64,000 nucleotides of DNA from Owenia fusiformis (Eukaryota; Annelida; Polychaeta; Sabellida; Oweniidae). This document shows, piece after piece, positions 1 through 11,785 of this stretch. Where the stretch lies: positions 35,827,425 to 35,891,424 of the forward strand of contig CAIIXF020000010.1 of the NCBI GenBank assembly GCA_903813345.2. The letters are read 5' to 3'. A program made the translations under genes and the position numbers. Each line of letters begins with the position of its first letter. The stretch's first letter is position 1. The notes under the pieces were generated by a model. That model worked only from the letters and a program-made list of their open reading frames with translations, had not been told where the DNA came from and ran no database searches.

Positions 1-178
1 TTCTGGAAACATGTAGATGATTTTGAAAAAAATTGAAGTCAGTCTAAACAGTATTTGTTAAGTTATTGGAAGTTGTAAGAATTTGTTACGGACGCCGATC
101 GCCTACCTCCATCCGCCGTCAAAAAACGGAGACCATAACAATATGTCACCACTTTTTGGTGGTGACATAAACATTGGA
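1..178. repeat. Interspersed repeat, copy 1 (ends in TGGTGGTGACAT)
   Basis: Bases from about 30 to 178 closely match 30460-30605, sharing a stretch beginning GAAGTCAGTCTAAACAGT and a tail ending at TATGTCACCACTTTTTG. The tail is partly palindromic (GTCACCAC/GTGGTGAC), as at a transposon end. The same GGTGGTGACA tail recurs at 12215 and 35492. The family is unidentified. Confidence 0.6.
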
Positions 179-1113
179 AATCCTTATATTTGATATACTC
201 GTACATGTATAATGTCAGCATCTAATGTGCATTACCAACGTTTAAACCATATGCAATGACTTATTATTGCTAAGTGTCTTTCAATAGTTCATTAATGTTC
301 GGTAGATTTCCGTAAAGATATGAGAGGTTGACAGAGGCCTAATTCATGAAAGATCCGCAAGCTTGCGGGTCCGTAGTGTATTTGCGGACCCATTGCGTGT
401 CCGCATTTTATTGCGTTGCGTGGTATTCATGAAGCTATCCGCAAATCCATTAGGTGTCCGCATGTAATCTCCGTGTCCGCAATCTGTGTCCATGACGACC
501 GTGTCATTTATTAGGGCAGGGATGTCAGTTTGACCCATTTTAGCTATAGTGTCCCTTGTAAATCATGACCTCGGAGTCACGTTTTTTATCAACAATGGCC
601 ATAATACCGGAATTTTTACTTCTAAGTCATGGTTTTACCTCGGGGTTTTACCGGTTTTTACATCAACATTTTGTAGCGCCTTACATTAGTAGAGCCGGGC
701 AAAGGCAAAATGGATCTAGTTTCCTCTAGAAATTAAAGGGAGATGGTTCACATTTCTGAGAATATAATTACAACAATATACCTTCATTAAAGGGAAGTGC
801 TTGCGATCGTTTTATTTGATGCTTCATTCTTGCAGATTCTATCAATATGCGTTTTGATATATAGCAATTTAATCCACACGATATCTTTCCAGTAATTCGT
901 GTTCGTCAAAAATCACTGGCGGATCTCTAAAGACCTCAGGTCTGTAAATTGCAGTGGTGAATTATCAGCCTTCTCAGCTCGTTTCAAATTAGTGAGTTCA
1001 CCAAGGCCAAATATTTAATCAACAGAACAAGCGCGTTCCGACTTCATCAATTTTGTCGGTGGTCATCTAGATTTAAAAACCTACGTGTAACTCTATGTTA
1101 TTTAATCTCGTAA
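179..1113. other. 3' flank of the sulfotransferase gene
   Basis: I see no gene here. Bases 345-510 are unusually CpG-rich and repeat the motif TCCGCA/TGCGGA about eight times, including the palindrome TCCGCAAGCTTGCGG. A TTTATT at 811-816 reads AATAAA on the minus strand about 300 bases past the sulfotransferase stop codon and is a candidate poly(A) signal. Confidence 0.4.
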
Positions 1114-4100
1114 CTACGGTGGAATTACTTTGCGTAATACCATTTTCTTTCTCAGTAAGTCTGTGAACGCCCATTCGGCTGCCGCTAAACGACGGCACAT
1201 CCAGTCGTGGCGTTTGGCTGGATTCAAAACATATCCCCGGAGTCCTCTACAACATGGTTTTAATAAACTATCAGTTACATTATCTCTGTCTGTGCGGTGG
1301 CTAATACATGACTTGCCAATGAATGAATTTAGCCGTCGAAATAGGTTTACTTCTTTTGCTAAACGTTGCCGTCCGTATGCGTCTACCCTCCGCCAAAAGC
1401 TGGCATTGAAGTAGTCATACATGACGTGTTCTTGATACATATATTCATCTAGCTTTTTCTTTGATTTTTCTGATAAATATTGTAGGGTCTTATTAGAAGA
1501 CGAGGCTTCGTTCTGCTTAATGTAGAGGATGTCTTTCATTTTCCAACCAAACTGTTTCTTGAGCATCACTAGACATTCATCAATGTATTCTAACAACATT
1601 ACAAAATCAAATTGTTTGTCGAATTTCTGGATAATGTCATTCAATCTTGTTCGATTATCAATTTCGTCATAAGATAGCCCTGCGTCGTAAAGAACGCCAT
1701 GACGCACCCATTGCCCCGGACCACACTTGGAATAGTTGGACTTGAGTGTTCGAAACAAGCTTTTTTGTGGCACATCATCAGGGATGGATCTCTCTACAAA
1801 TTCATTTGCTGTACGGTTGCAGTTATGTCCACCAATTCCAAAGAAGTTATACGAGGAAACGAAAAGCTGCAAAAGAGTAAGAAAGTGGTCTTTATCCACC
1901 CATCAATAACAATATTTTTGATGTACATCAATGCATAGCGTAGAACCCAAACCTATTATGTGTTCGAACATGAGAGAACTAATTAACAAATAACTGTTTG
2001 ATTTACAACCAGTGATTCAGATTTTTTATAAATTTTGTTTCACTGTGGTTATCAGAAATCATTAAAACCTGGAATACGGTGTGCATATAGAAAATCCAAA
2101 TTACAAGGGGATGATGTGTCGTTTGTAGAGCAATACACAAAAACATACTTATCGAGTTCTACATGTGTTTGCGAACTCTCTAAATGATTTAAGCAAAACA
2201 TTTCTGCTTTTTACAGTATTATTACAATGCGTTCCAAAAGTAACACCGGTGCTATGCACCAATTCTCTTAAAAGTTTTACATAATCTACGTCCATGCATT
2301 GTAGCTCAACAGGGGCGGATCTGGGAACCAACACGGGGGGGGGCAAATTTCAGATCAGAAAAAACAGTCCGCGGAAAAAATTAATAATATCCCCTAAAAT
2401 CTAAACTAAAGTGGGCCCAAATTTTGAAATTTTGAGGCCCATTTTCTTCAAAATTTGGCCTGAAATTTAAAAAACGCCTTTAAGGCCGAGTAATGACCAA
2501 AAAGGCCCACTTTTCGGGGCCTGAAGGCCCAAGGGCCCCCCCAAAGTTTCTACAAATATTATGAAACTCTGGTAGAGTTATGCGTACTGTTATGGTTGTT
2601 ATGGTGATATAACATCACAATACCAGGGGCAACATTCCACACAGAAAGCTACAGAGACTTTAAGCATTTTGTACATCCCATGAAAGTTGAAATGCAACAA
2701 CTGGTGGAAATTACACTTGCTTTACATCATTTGATATCCAATAATATATAATCATGCATCTACTTTGAAAAGTGGCTGCTCTTTGGTAAGTACAAGTGTA
2801 GCAAGCTGGACCCATGACTGAAACCGAACTCAAACACATGAGCTAACCCATGCGAGGACATGTCACGCAGGGTCCTAGGATTAGTATTCCGTTTTCCATA
2901 CAAGTAAATATAAGTTATTATCAGAAGAGTGTGATACATGGTCTAAGATATCAAGGCCTACATATAGCTCTTCTACAGCTAGCTGCAGTGGCCTTTAATG
3001 CGGACTTTTGGGGTATTTTCAAAAACTCAACCATGAAATTGAATAAATATTATTATTATGAAATCATGCTTGGATCTGAGTTGTATAGCAACACCATTTC
3101 AATAAAGTAAAAAAACAAGACATGTTGTTTGTTTTTTTGTAAATTCGATACTTCTTCAGTAATCACACGGTCCTAACTTCGACCGTTAATTTGAATTTTT
3201 GACCTACCGGATGTTTGAAAATCAAGATTTAAGAGTCTCATACTGCACCGTTTTTCTTCAAACTTGTTCCATTCAAAGCATAACACAAATCCCTCTCTGA
3301 TAGTACATTATTCTCCTCAACGGAGTCCCTGTTTCCAGCGGCATTTTGGTCCCCAGCTGTTAGAAGGCCTTCTAACAGCTGGGGACCAAAACGCTGCTAG
3401 AACGAGGGACTCTTTACAATAAAGTAATGCACCAACACAAAGGCAATTTTGTTCTACTTTAAATGGTATAAGTTTGAAGAAGAACGGTGCAGTATGAGAC
3501 TCGCAATCCTTGATTTTCAAGCACCTGGTAGGTCCAAAATTCAAATTAACGGTCGAAGTTAGGACAGCGTGGTAATTCAAAACTATTAGATTTCACATCT
3601 TCATGGAATAGTTGCCCCGGGTATTGTGATGTTACGTTACTATAGTAACCATTACTTTACCCGCATTTTATCATTTTTATGAAACTTTACAGTTAAACTA
3701 GCAGTGCTTGAAAGAAAAACTTTAGAGACACTATAGGTGGAGAAATAACAAAATACTAGCTCCAGTCCTGTTACTTTTGGAACACCATGTACTTACACTT
3801 TTTGGCTCTCGTAGTATAGTAAGAAAATACGCATCCTTTGGCATGATATATTTAACTTCTTCACTGTACACCAGATGATGGCACATGATGTCATAAGTTT
3901 CTATTGGCGATACGAGAGGAATGACACTGCTTTTCCGAAAAGGGTGCCAGTACTTAAACTGATAGGGAGGTCTTGACGGTAATGCTAAATTCAGATTGTG
4001 CCTATCGGCGTATCTCATGAGTATATTCTGGATTGTCGAGCTCCCCGTCTTGTGCGTTTTAAGAAAGAATATCGGTCGGTCTTTCTTTAACATCGTTCTT

Positions 4101-4414
4101 CCATTTTTACTAGGATCGTTTGTATCAAAACCATCCAATCTTGGTTCCTGTCCCTTTCCACTGGCCATTCCACTTTGTTTTGTCATTCTTTTCATTAGTT
4201 TTCCAGTTTCATAGCTGCGCACTAACTTAAAGAACAACCGTTTATCGATGACAACATGCGTCTTATTGAACGCAGTATATTCCATCTTATCATGTTTGCC
4301 TTGATAAACGCCCGATTCAACTGTCCTAGAAATGTATGAAAGATAGTTAGTCCAAAAATAAAATAAAAAACACATCGCAAAAAAGGCCACAAGCAGTCTC
4401 ATTTTAAACCTCAT
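1114..4414 (-). CDS. Galactose-3-O-sulfotransferase (Gal3ST family), 2 exons
   Basis: Coding exons are complement(3797..4414) and complement(1114..1866), joined in phase 0 (donor AGT|GTAAGT, acceptor TTTTGCAG|CTTTTC), giving 456 aa, normal for the family. The protein is a type II Golgi membrane protein: short cytoplasmic tail, hydrophobic anchor at residues 7-24, then a lumenal domain. FLKTHKTGSST (118-127) is the 5'-phosphosulfate loop that binds PAPS. TILREPKSLFVSS, spanning the exon junction near residue 206, is the 3'-phosphate-binding segment. The C-terminal half keeps the family-typical acidic and aromatic stretches and several N-glycosylation sequons. Known members transfer sulfate from PAPS to the 3-hydroxyl of galactose on glycolipids or glycans; the acceptor here cannot be told. 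The start could also be Met5. The intron holds two transposon relics. No frame break is visible. Confidence 0.9.
2310..2545. repeat. GGGCC-rich MITE ending CAGGGGCGGATC (copy 1)
   Basis: Lies in the sulfotransferase intron. It begins CAGGGGCGGATCTGGG and continues as low-complexity DNA with many GGCCC/GGGCC motifs. A related copy lies in reverse orientation at 42270-42490, ending CTGGATCCGCCCCTG. Non-coding. Confidence 0.6.
3171..3564. mobile_element. Foldback (hairpin) element in the sulfotransferase intron
   Basis: The whole 394 bases form one long inverted repeat centred between 3367 and 3368. The outer ends read TCCTAACTTCGACCGTTAA and its complement, and the centre is a near-perfect palindrome (TGGTCCCCAGCTGTTAGAAG and its complement). 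Divergence between arms is modest. A solo half-copy lies at 44029-44124. No coding capacity. Confidence 0.85.
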
Positions 4415-4616
4415 TTTGGACAGTAAATGTTTAAATGTTTAACCTAATGCAATCTGTATGCAGTTCTAAATCAAATCATCCTGATAAATAAGGTCTAGAA
4501 AACGTAACGGATTATTGATCTGTTTGGTCTTTGAATTTTTACCGTAAGTGTTCAAGCTTTAAAGGTCCCGTGAAAAGTTTGAATCACTTTGACCTAAATT
4601 GTAACATTATCATAAT

Positions 4617-4735
4617 ATGGTACTAGTATGTGAAAGTTTTGTTATTTAATGAGGTGGTACTGGTATATGAAAGTTTTGTTATTTAATGAGGTGGTACTGG
4701 TATATGAAAGTTTTGTTATTTAATGAGTTGTTTCT
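4617..4735. repeat. 37-bp tandem repeat, 3 copies
   Basis: Three near-identical 37-bp units containing GAAAGTTTTGTTATTTAATG lie about 200 bases upstream of the sulfotransferase start. Confidence 0.85.
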
Positions 4736-4992
4736 GATTGATTTTTGTTGGAAATTGCGAGTAAATTTAACTATTATTTTTGTAATAATGAATTTTGAAA
4801 TCTATGCCTCTTTGGAAACACTGATACAGATATATTTTAAACATGATAAATACTTTTTTGGATGCATCCAATCGGATCGCTTCGTTTTGAAAGTTTAACA
4901 AAAGAAGGGAAAATTTTGAAAAAGAGAATTATGCCACATTGCTTCGAGACTCTGGACCAGTTATCCACTCCATCATCAGTGGTGGTGTGTCA

Positions 4993-5021
4993 TGGGGGTG
5001 GGGGTGGGGGTGGGGAGGGGG
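4993..5021 (+). other. G-quadruplex-forming tract
   Basis: Five consecutive runs of four or five G separated by single T or A bases fit the G-quadruplex consensus. It lies about 580 bases upstream of the sulfotransferase start, with the G-rich strand opposite to that gene's coding strand. Confidence 0.7.
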
Positions 5022-5040
5022 CTTCACACGTGCTTGTACA

Positions 5041-5484
5041 TAACTAGACAATATTACAAGTCCTGTAGCACGACTGAAAATAATTCAAAGATTTAATATT
5101 TCCAAACTCTACATAGGGCCTCAAAATAAATGCAAAATACAGCGAAGAGAATAGAATTACATTTCTAAAAGCGATTAATTTTTCATTTTGCAAAGGCATT
5201 TAATCGTTTCCCATAATCCTATTGTGATAGCCAGTAACAATGAGGATTTATTAAATATAAATGCCAATCTTTATATTTCAATACTTTCATTCCCCAATGT
5301 GCACTCACAATAGAGCTAATATACTGGTGTGGCGACAATGAAATATTTTGGCAATATTATTCATATCATTGAAAGAAACTATATAAAATAAATGTACAAC
5401 TTTTCTATTTCGCATCATGGAAATATGAAATGAAAAGAACTGCATCATTCCATGAAGTGAACGCGTAGAATCTGAACTAAGCAT
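5041..5484. other. Intergenic, nothing recognised
   Basis: AT-rich sequence without a credible coding region or repeat match elsewhere in the window. Confidence 0.4.
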
Positions 5485-6029
5485 GCCCGTAGCCAGCTTT
5501 TGGTAAAAGGGGTCGAACCCCCCCCCCCACCCATACATACAATTTTTAACCGACTTGCATTGTAATTACAAGGGTGTTATTAACAAGAAAATTTGGGCCC
5601 AAACCTAAAATAATGCCAAATTTTTTAAAATGACTATTATTTGGTTGATTTGGAAGGAAACTCGAATAATGCTGTTTACAAATTGGAAACTATTGCAGAA
5701 TCAACAAAAGCTTTGAAATAATTAGGATAAGGTTTCAAAATCATGCACATGACAATATATGACTACTAAATGCAGGCAGGGACTTTTAATTGCCAAAAAG
5801 TTGAGTATCAAAAAGCATTGGTATCTACCTTAGTCTAGTCAATATGGAATGTTTAGAAAAAGAAATTGGAAATAACACATCAAAATGCAACGTACATATG
5901 TCACCAAATATTACCTTCTACCTCGAAATAAACGAAAATAACGAAAAGAAAGCCAAAAAACAGATTTTAGGAGATATCTGGGAGAGGGGGGCTCGCACGA
6001 TCCCCCTCCCCCCGCTGGCTACGGGCCTG
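5485..6029. mobile_element. Non-autonomous TIR element (GCCCGTAGCCAGC ends)
   Basis: The left end GCCCGTAGCCAGC is mirrored on the right by GCTGGCTACGGGC. Runs of C or G follow just inside each end. The interior is AT-rich and non-coding. Related ends with C-rich tracts occur at 15470, 25450, 26560, 27030 and 61615. Confidence 0.75.
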
Positions 6030-6257
6030 CCAAGAACTGACAGCAAGAAAATCGTGACTACAAACAAGGCATTTGCATGCAAAATGTCACCACCTGCTAT
6101 TTGCTACACTCGCCGATCTTCATTTGATAAGTTTGGGCAGAATGTCAGTACACTCTAGGTTCACTTTAGGTCCATGCTTTGGATGACATTTTGCCCAAAT
6201 ACACCTCACAACGCGGAACGCTTTTGTAAAAGTCCTGTGGCCAATTGACCTCATGTT

Positions 6258-6343
6258 AATGAAACTGTGTTTCAAGTGGAACACCTTCCAAGTGCCACAC
6301 TTTTCCCTAGTCCTAAGGGCGTTCCAACTACACAGGTTCTACT
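6258..6343. repeat. Fragment of the GTGGAACACC / CAGGTT repeat family
   Basis: Motifs AAGTGGAACACCTTCCAAG and ACACAGGTTCTACTATA match the fuller element at 37685-38631 and relatives at 11271 and 55586. It looks like a decayed copy. Confidence 0.4.
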
Positions 6344-6435
6344 ATATAACTTAAGGTTCGTGCTTTGTAGGACATTCTGCCATTTCGCGCTCAATTTCAA
6401 CATATTGAACGGCCGGTCATTTTTTATTCCTTATA

Positions 6436-7321
6436 CAGGGTGACCCAAAAAAATGCAACCCTCCATTTCTTCAATATTTTTCTTGAATGGAGGTTAATTG
6501 CTCTGAAATTTGGCACACAAGGACTTCAATTAATGTGGGATCCTCTGGCAAAGTTTTAATAATCATAGTCTTATATTGATAGAGTTATGGTCATTCCAAA
6601 ATATGCTCCAAATGTCGTCCATTTCCAATGTTAGGTTTTCGGATGAATCACATTCCCTTCTTTCAGAACATGTAAACTCAAGAAATAATGTGTTCTGGGA
6701 TCACAAATTCCAGATGAAGTGCTTCAAAGGCCCCTTCATTCTGTTAAATGCACAGCTTGGGCTGCCAATTTCCAAACATGAAATCATCAGCCCCTTTTAG
6801 TTTGAGGTTGATAATGGCAACACTGTTACTGTTAACACACAGCGCAATATTGGTGTCCCTAGAAAGTTCTAGGCAGTTCTAGAATGACAAATAGGCTTCA
6901 ACAGGCTCACTAGTCATTTCTATGAGAAGATTATCTCTCCTAGGATGGAGAACCCATGGTCATCCCAACGTCTTGATCTCAATGCCCCTGACTTCTATAT
7001 ATGGGGTTAAGGATAATGTGTATGAAAATAACCCTACCGCAATTGCAGAACTCCAACAAGCAATGACTGCAAAAATTTGAACCATACCCATGGGGAAAAA
7101 TGCATGTGTTATGAACAGTTTTCCTTGAACATTGCAAGTTTGTTTTCAGCGAAATTGACGATATCTGGAGCATATTTTGAAACAACCATTACTCTATCAA
7201 TATAAGACTATTATTATTAAAACTTTGCCAGAGAATCCCACATTGAATGAAGTGCTTGTGTGCCAAATCTCAGAGCAATTTACCTCCATTTAAGAAAAAT
7301 ATTGAAGAAATGGAGGGTTGC
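6436..7321 (+). mobile_element. Tc1/mariner-type (IS630-like) transposon relic
   Basis: The left end CAGGGTGACCC follows a TA dinucleotide, and TIRs of about 170 bases pair 6443-6620 with 7150-7321. The interior carries broken pieces of a DDE transposase. One is a segment near 6640-6780 reading FSDESHSLLSEHVNSRN, resembling the FxDExxFxLxGxVN region of mariner-like transposases. A second, near 6960-7080, includes LDLNAPDFYIWG and then, after a frameshift and stop, KDNVYENNPTAIAELQQA. The reading frame is destroyed by stops and frameshifts, so this is a dead copy. The right TIR lacks its last ~25 bases. Confidence 0.85.
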
Positions 7322-7449
7322 TCTATGATCTCAGTGTAAGAAAAAACCTGTCACTACTACTAATTGTGGCTAGCATTTATTGCCCAATTAATCTTATCTT
7401 TTGATTGAAAACATTGCGATGTAAAACTATGACAGTATGGATTATATAC

Positions 7450-8250
7450 TAGAAAATGGCAACTCCACGGAGTAGCAAATCCCAACGAACATTATATAAA
7501 TCATCAATCTGAACAGTCACAATGTAATATTTACCATCTACTCTTACCTTCAATAAATATTTTAAATCATGTAACCATACTTTCAAGATAACTCTAAGTA
7601 ATGGCTAATTTCTGCTCTTGTCAGCTATTTTTAATTTTCAGAGGCGCAAATCAGAAAAACAATGCCATAATTGTGATCTACTCTGAAATTACTTCAATTT
7701 GAGTATCATATAGCCATACTTTTAAGAGATCAGAAAACAATTGCGAAATCCCGCATTACGCGGCCATTTTGAATTTTTTGAGGCCCGAATCAGAAAAACG
7801 TTACAATATTTGCAATCTACTCTAAATTACCTTTCATTTGAGTATAATAAAGCTATACTTCAAAAACATCTCAAAATTAACGCAAATTCCTGTTTTCCTG
7901 ATCCCCCATTTACGACCCCTGGGGGTCAGGGTGAAAAACCCAGGATATATGTGAAATAGATAGATGATGTTAATATACTACCAAAATTTTAAATAATAAT
8001 ATTTATTATTTTGGTTTAAAATGAAAAACATAAGATTTTTGAGAAAGATTTCCGCCATTTTTAAATTGGCAGCCATCTTGAAAAAAAATGTTTTGCGTAA
8101 AACTGTTCACCAATATACATCATTCCACCAATTATGAAGAAAATCTGTCAACTAGTATTCGAGTTATCTTCCGGACAGACGGACTGACTGACTGACGGAC
8201 GGATGGAGGGCTTCACTGTATCCCTACAGAACTTCGTTCGTTGGGATAAT
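7450..8250 (+). mobile_element. Interspersed element with AATCCCAACGAAC ends (copy 1)
   Basis: Begins near ACTCCACGGAGTAGCAAATC and ends GTTCGTTGGGATAA; ATCCCAACGAAC and GTTCGTTGGGAT form short inverted ends. It contains repeated CGGCCATTTTGAATTT motifs and a GACTGACTGACGGACGGA tract. Further copies lie at 21190-21660 (reverse, partial) and 22800-24570 (interrupted). Non-coding. Confidence 0.7.
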
Positions 8251-8311
8251 TAAGCCGTATTTGTTTTAAATAGTTCTTCACTGTAGCAAGATAATAATGT
8301 TGGTCTATCAA

Positions 8312-9552
8312 TACAGGGTCTCAAATAAGTCCTACCCCTTCCCCTCTACAGCCAAAATCAAAATGTGTGTGATATATCATTGGAAAGATCATCCAAATTT
8401 TCGTAATTGGCATATACCTGTCATTCAATGTCACAGATTGCTACATTTTATCAATTGAAGCAACTACAGGCAAGAAGTGATCTTGGCAACAAGACACCAT
8501 ATGTGTATGGCAGTGAATTTAACCAATTTGTGGATAGAGTGAGATATGTAGCATATAGAGGGGCAATGGATAGTGGTGAGATATGTAGCATATAGAGGGG
8601 CAATGGATAGTGGTGAGATATGTAGCATATAGAAGGGCAATGGATAGTGGTGAGATATGTAGCATATAGAGGGGCAATGGATAGTGGTGAGTTATGTAGC
8701 ATATAGAGGGGCAATGGATAGTGGTGAGATATGTAGCATATAGCGGGGCAATGGATAGTGGTGAGTTATGTAGCATATAGAGGGGCAATGGATAGTGGTG
8801 AGATATGTAGTATATAGAGGGGCAATGGATAGTGGTGAGTTATGACGCATATAGAGGGGCAATGGATAGTGGTGAGATATGTAGCATATAGAGGGGCAAT
8901 GGATAGTGGTGAGTTATGTAGCATATAGAGGGGCAATGGATAGTGGTGAGATATGTAGCATATAGAGGGGCAATGGATAGTGGTGAGATATGTAGCATAT
9001 AGAGGGGCAATGGATAGTGGTGAGATATGTAGCATATAGAGGGGCAATGGATAGTGGTGAGATATGTAGCATATAGAGGGGCAATGGATAGTGGTGAGAT
9101 ATGTAGCATATAGAGGGGCAATGGATAGTGGTGAGATATGTAGCATATAGAGGGGCAATGGATAGTGGTGAGATATGTAGCATATAGAGGGGCAATGGAT
9201 AGTGGCGAGTTATGTAGCATATAGAGGGGCAATGGATAGTGGTGAGATATGTATCATATAGAGGGGCAATGGATAGTGGTGAGTTATGTAGCATATAGAG
9301 GGGCAATGGATGGTGGTGAAGATCTTTTAACATTGCTGAGGTCAGGCTTATCCTACCCATTTTGATACAGTGAAAGCTCCTGGTGATTGGCACACTTACT
9401 ATTAAGGACATCATGAAAATATGAGTAAATTCCATCGAAAATAGTTCAGAATTGGTGATGGTAATGTAACTTTCCAATGGTATATCACACTAGGTACCAT
9501 CTTAAGCTTTTAGCTGTAGCGGGGGGGGGGCAGAACTCATTTGACACCCTGG
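8312..9552. mobile_element. TIR element (CAGGGTGTCAAA ends) hosting a 37-bp minisatellite
   Basis: The left end TACAGGGTCTCAAATAAGTC and the complement of the right end (CAGGGTGTCAAATGAGT) match, and the match extends inward about 90 bases through TACAGC and GTGATATA(T/C)CATTGGAAAG. A second member spans 61874-63546. The centre is occupied by the array at 8538-9318. No transposase is present. Confidence 0.85.
8538..9318. repeat. 37-bp minisatellite, about 21 copies
   Basis: The unit is GTGAGATATGTAGCATATAG followed by AGGGGCAATGGATAGTG, 37 bases. Some units carry GAGTTATG instead of GAGATATG, partly alternating. Very homogeneous, so recently expanded. Long open frames across it on the minus strand only reflect the stop-free repeat. 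Confidence 0.95.
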
Positions 9553-9975
9553 ATATAGTCAAGGTACTCATATTATTGATACCTCAAACAATTTCAGTAT
9601 TTGAATATCAGTCAGTCACTACTCAGTGATCTCCCCCATGTCCCCAGCATTAAAGCAAGTAGACGCAGCACCCAACTGAGATTTCAGAACAGGCTTGCAC
9701 CCACCTAAAAATCTATTTGCACCCACTTGAAAATGAGAAAAATCATAAAAAATTGGGATATTTTGAGATAAAAAAGGAAAAAATTGGTCTAAATTGTGAA
9801 AATGAGAATTTTGCACCCACTTGAGAAAAATCCTGTGGAGAACACTGCAGTACTGTCTACAAAAAATATAGAATTGAATAAACACCATTTTGATAACATC
9901 TCCAAGACTGTATTTGAGCAAATATATATTTAGACACCTTTACCATATTACAATGATAATTAAAAAGACATACTA
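9553..9975. other. Intergenic, nothing recognised
   Basis: Contains only a few local repeats of TTGCACCCACTTGA (9716-9825). No gene seen. Confidence 0.4.
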
Positions 9976-10143
9976 CATGGTGGGCCAAAAACACCCCCTA
10001 GACATTATTTCTGACAAATACTACTTTTTTAACATGTACACCAACAATGATATATCATTTTAAAGATAATTTAATTTGCAACAAAATTTATCATTTATTT
10101 ATCAGAAATAATGGCTAGGGGGGTGTTTTTTTGGCCCACCCTG
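9976..10143. mobile_element. MITE with GGTGGGCCAAAAA ends
   Basis: 168 bases with inverted ends GGTGGGCCAAAAACACCCCC and GGGGGTGTTTTTTTGGCCCA. The right side reads CCCACCCTGTATA. Related by its termini to the 624-bp element at 30680-31303. Confidence 0.85.
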
Positions 10144-11270
10144 TATATTCTTAATTTGATACAAGTGCTTATATCCCATACCTTACATAAAATAGTTAGA
10201 ATACACTTAAAGGGACTAGAAAGGATAGAGTCAAATTGAAAGTTTCTTTCGCAATCTATATTCTCAATATATATAATTATTTAGTTCTTACCTTATTTCA
10301 GGCTATTCCTTCATTTTAAGGTAATTTGGCAAAATAAATTTATGATAAAAATAGATACTACATGTACATCCCCATTTCCAATCCTAAAGAAATCATTGGC
10401 CATTTCTTCATCTGAAAACTTCAATGATGTCTTTATTTGACCTGGAGTCTCAATAACAGAAATAAAGTTTGTAAGGACTGCAAGCAAGGAGGATTGGCTC
10501 CCAGGATCGAACATTGATATTTTCCAACAATGAAAACGTTGAAATGTCATTATTTTCTGAAATTAAAACTGACTATTAATTCAAAATAAACAGTTCAAAA
10601 GATTCAAACCAAAATCTCGATCATTTCTTGTGAGTTTGGGAATTTTTCGCTAGGAAACAAGACCAAAATTCATGATTCAAATGTTGAAGTGAACAAAATG
10701 GCGGCTGTTTGAATTCGAATCTTGTATCATGACATGCCCATATATGACAGAATATCGATCTTGCACTCTGTGAGCCAATCCTCCTTGGACTGCAAGGGCA
10801 ACATTGGCATGCATTTTTGAAAAGGTTGCTACCACAATTTCACACTCTCGATCTCCCCTTCTAATCTCATTAATGTAACAAATAAGTTGTAAAGTAATAA
10901 GATCAAAGCAAAAGTGATTGTCCAATTGACTAGAAATTTACATTAATACCATAGGCCGAGGGAAAGCCACAATATAAAAGATCAGATCTTCTATATATTT
11001 AGCTTCATACTACTTTTCCCTTGACCTATGATTAACCCATCAGACACTTAAAAATCCCCAAACTCCTACACCATAACCTAGTATAAATAAATAAACTAAA
11101 CTAAAATGTTCACATTTTCAAAAAATCAATCTCAATTTAAATAACAGTAACATAGAAAGACATTTTTGAAGCATCATCATCAATGGTTATTCACTGTATG
11201 TGTTTTAAGTCAATCTATTATCATATAAATATATGCATTTATTTAATGTGTTATTTCAATAATTTATGAA
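10144..11270. other. Intergenic; one short inverted repeat
   Basis: AAGGAGGATTGGCTC (10485-10499) recurs inverted at 10771-10785, perhaps marking a decayed MITE of about 300 bases. Two minus-strand open stretches (10311-10550, 10677-10925) have no recognisable domains, and I do not call them genes. Confidence 0.4.
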
Positions 11271-11450
11271 TACAGTGAAACCTGTGTATCTGAACACCTC
11301 TCTAATCCAATCACTTCTCAAAGTGAACACTTTTCCTCTGTCTCAAATCTCTCCTTGATTTACATGTTAAAAAACCTTGAAATGTGACACCTACTAATCT
11401 GAACACTTTTGGCAAGTTCCAGGTGTTAAATACATACAGGTTTTACTGTA
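11271..11450. mobile_element. MITE with TACAGTRAAACCTGTRTA ends
   Basis: 180 bases; left TACAGTGAAACCTGTGTA, right TACAGGTTTTACTGTA. The interior repeats GAACACTTTT/GTGTTC-type motifs, as do family members at 37685-38631 and 55586-55840. Confidence 0.8.
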
Positions 11451-11560
11451 ATGGTACATGTATATCCACACTCTGAAATCATTGTATATACTAAACTTAA
11501 GATTATGACACCATACTGAAACTATACGGGTATGATGCTGTACAGTGTTCAATGTGAATA

Positions 11561-11687
11561 CGAGGGGTGATCAGGAATTTCTAGACTGTTGGCTCTATTT
11601 ATACAGTTTTATATCCTCTCTCAGTGATTTTTTCACACAATATAACCCAAATGAACACACCATGAAAATTTCATTGATCACCCCTCG
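11561..11687. mobile_element. 127-bp MITE of the CGAGGGGTGATCA mariner family
   Basis: Ends CGAGGGGTGATCA and TGATCACCCCTCG are flanked by TA. They equal the termini of the larger transposase-bearing relic at 13177-14271, so this is probably a deletion derivative of that family. Confidence 0.85.
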
Positions 11688-11785
11688 TATGTATATTATA
11701 CAGTACTGTTTGGGTCTACAGTACCATACCATATTTTATGGTACCATACAGTACTGCAGCCAAAATGGTACTGTATGGTACTTTG

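Noticed and set aside
2149-2346. Short minus-strand open frame in the sulfotransferase intron
   Set aside because: No family resemblance; partly overlaps a MITE.
8451-9477. Several overlapping long minus-strand open frames rich in Tyr, His and Pro
   Set aside because: They run through the 37-bp minisatellite, whose unit has no stop in any frame on that strand; no gene structure around them.
10311-10925. Two minus-strand open stretches of about 80 codons as possible exons
   Set aside because: No recognised domain, no convincing phase-compatible splice pair, and a short inverted repeat suggests a decayed MITE.
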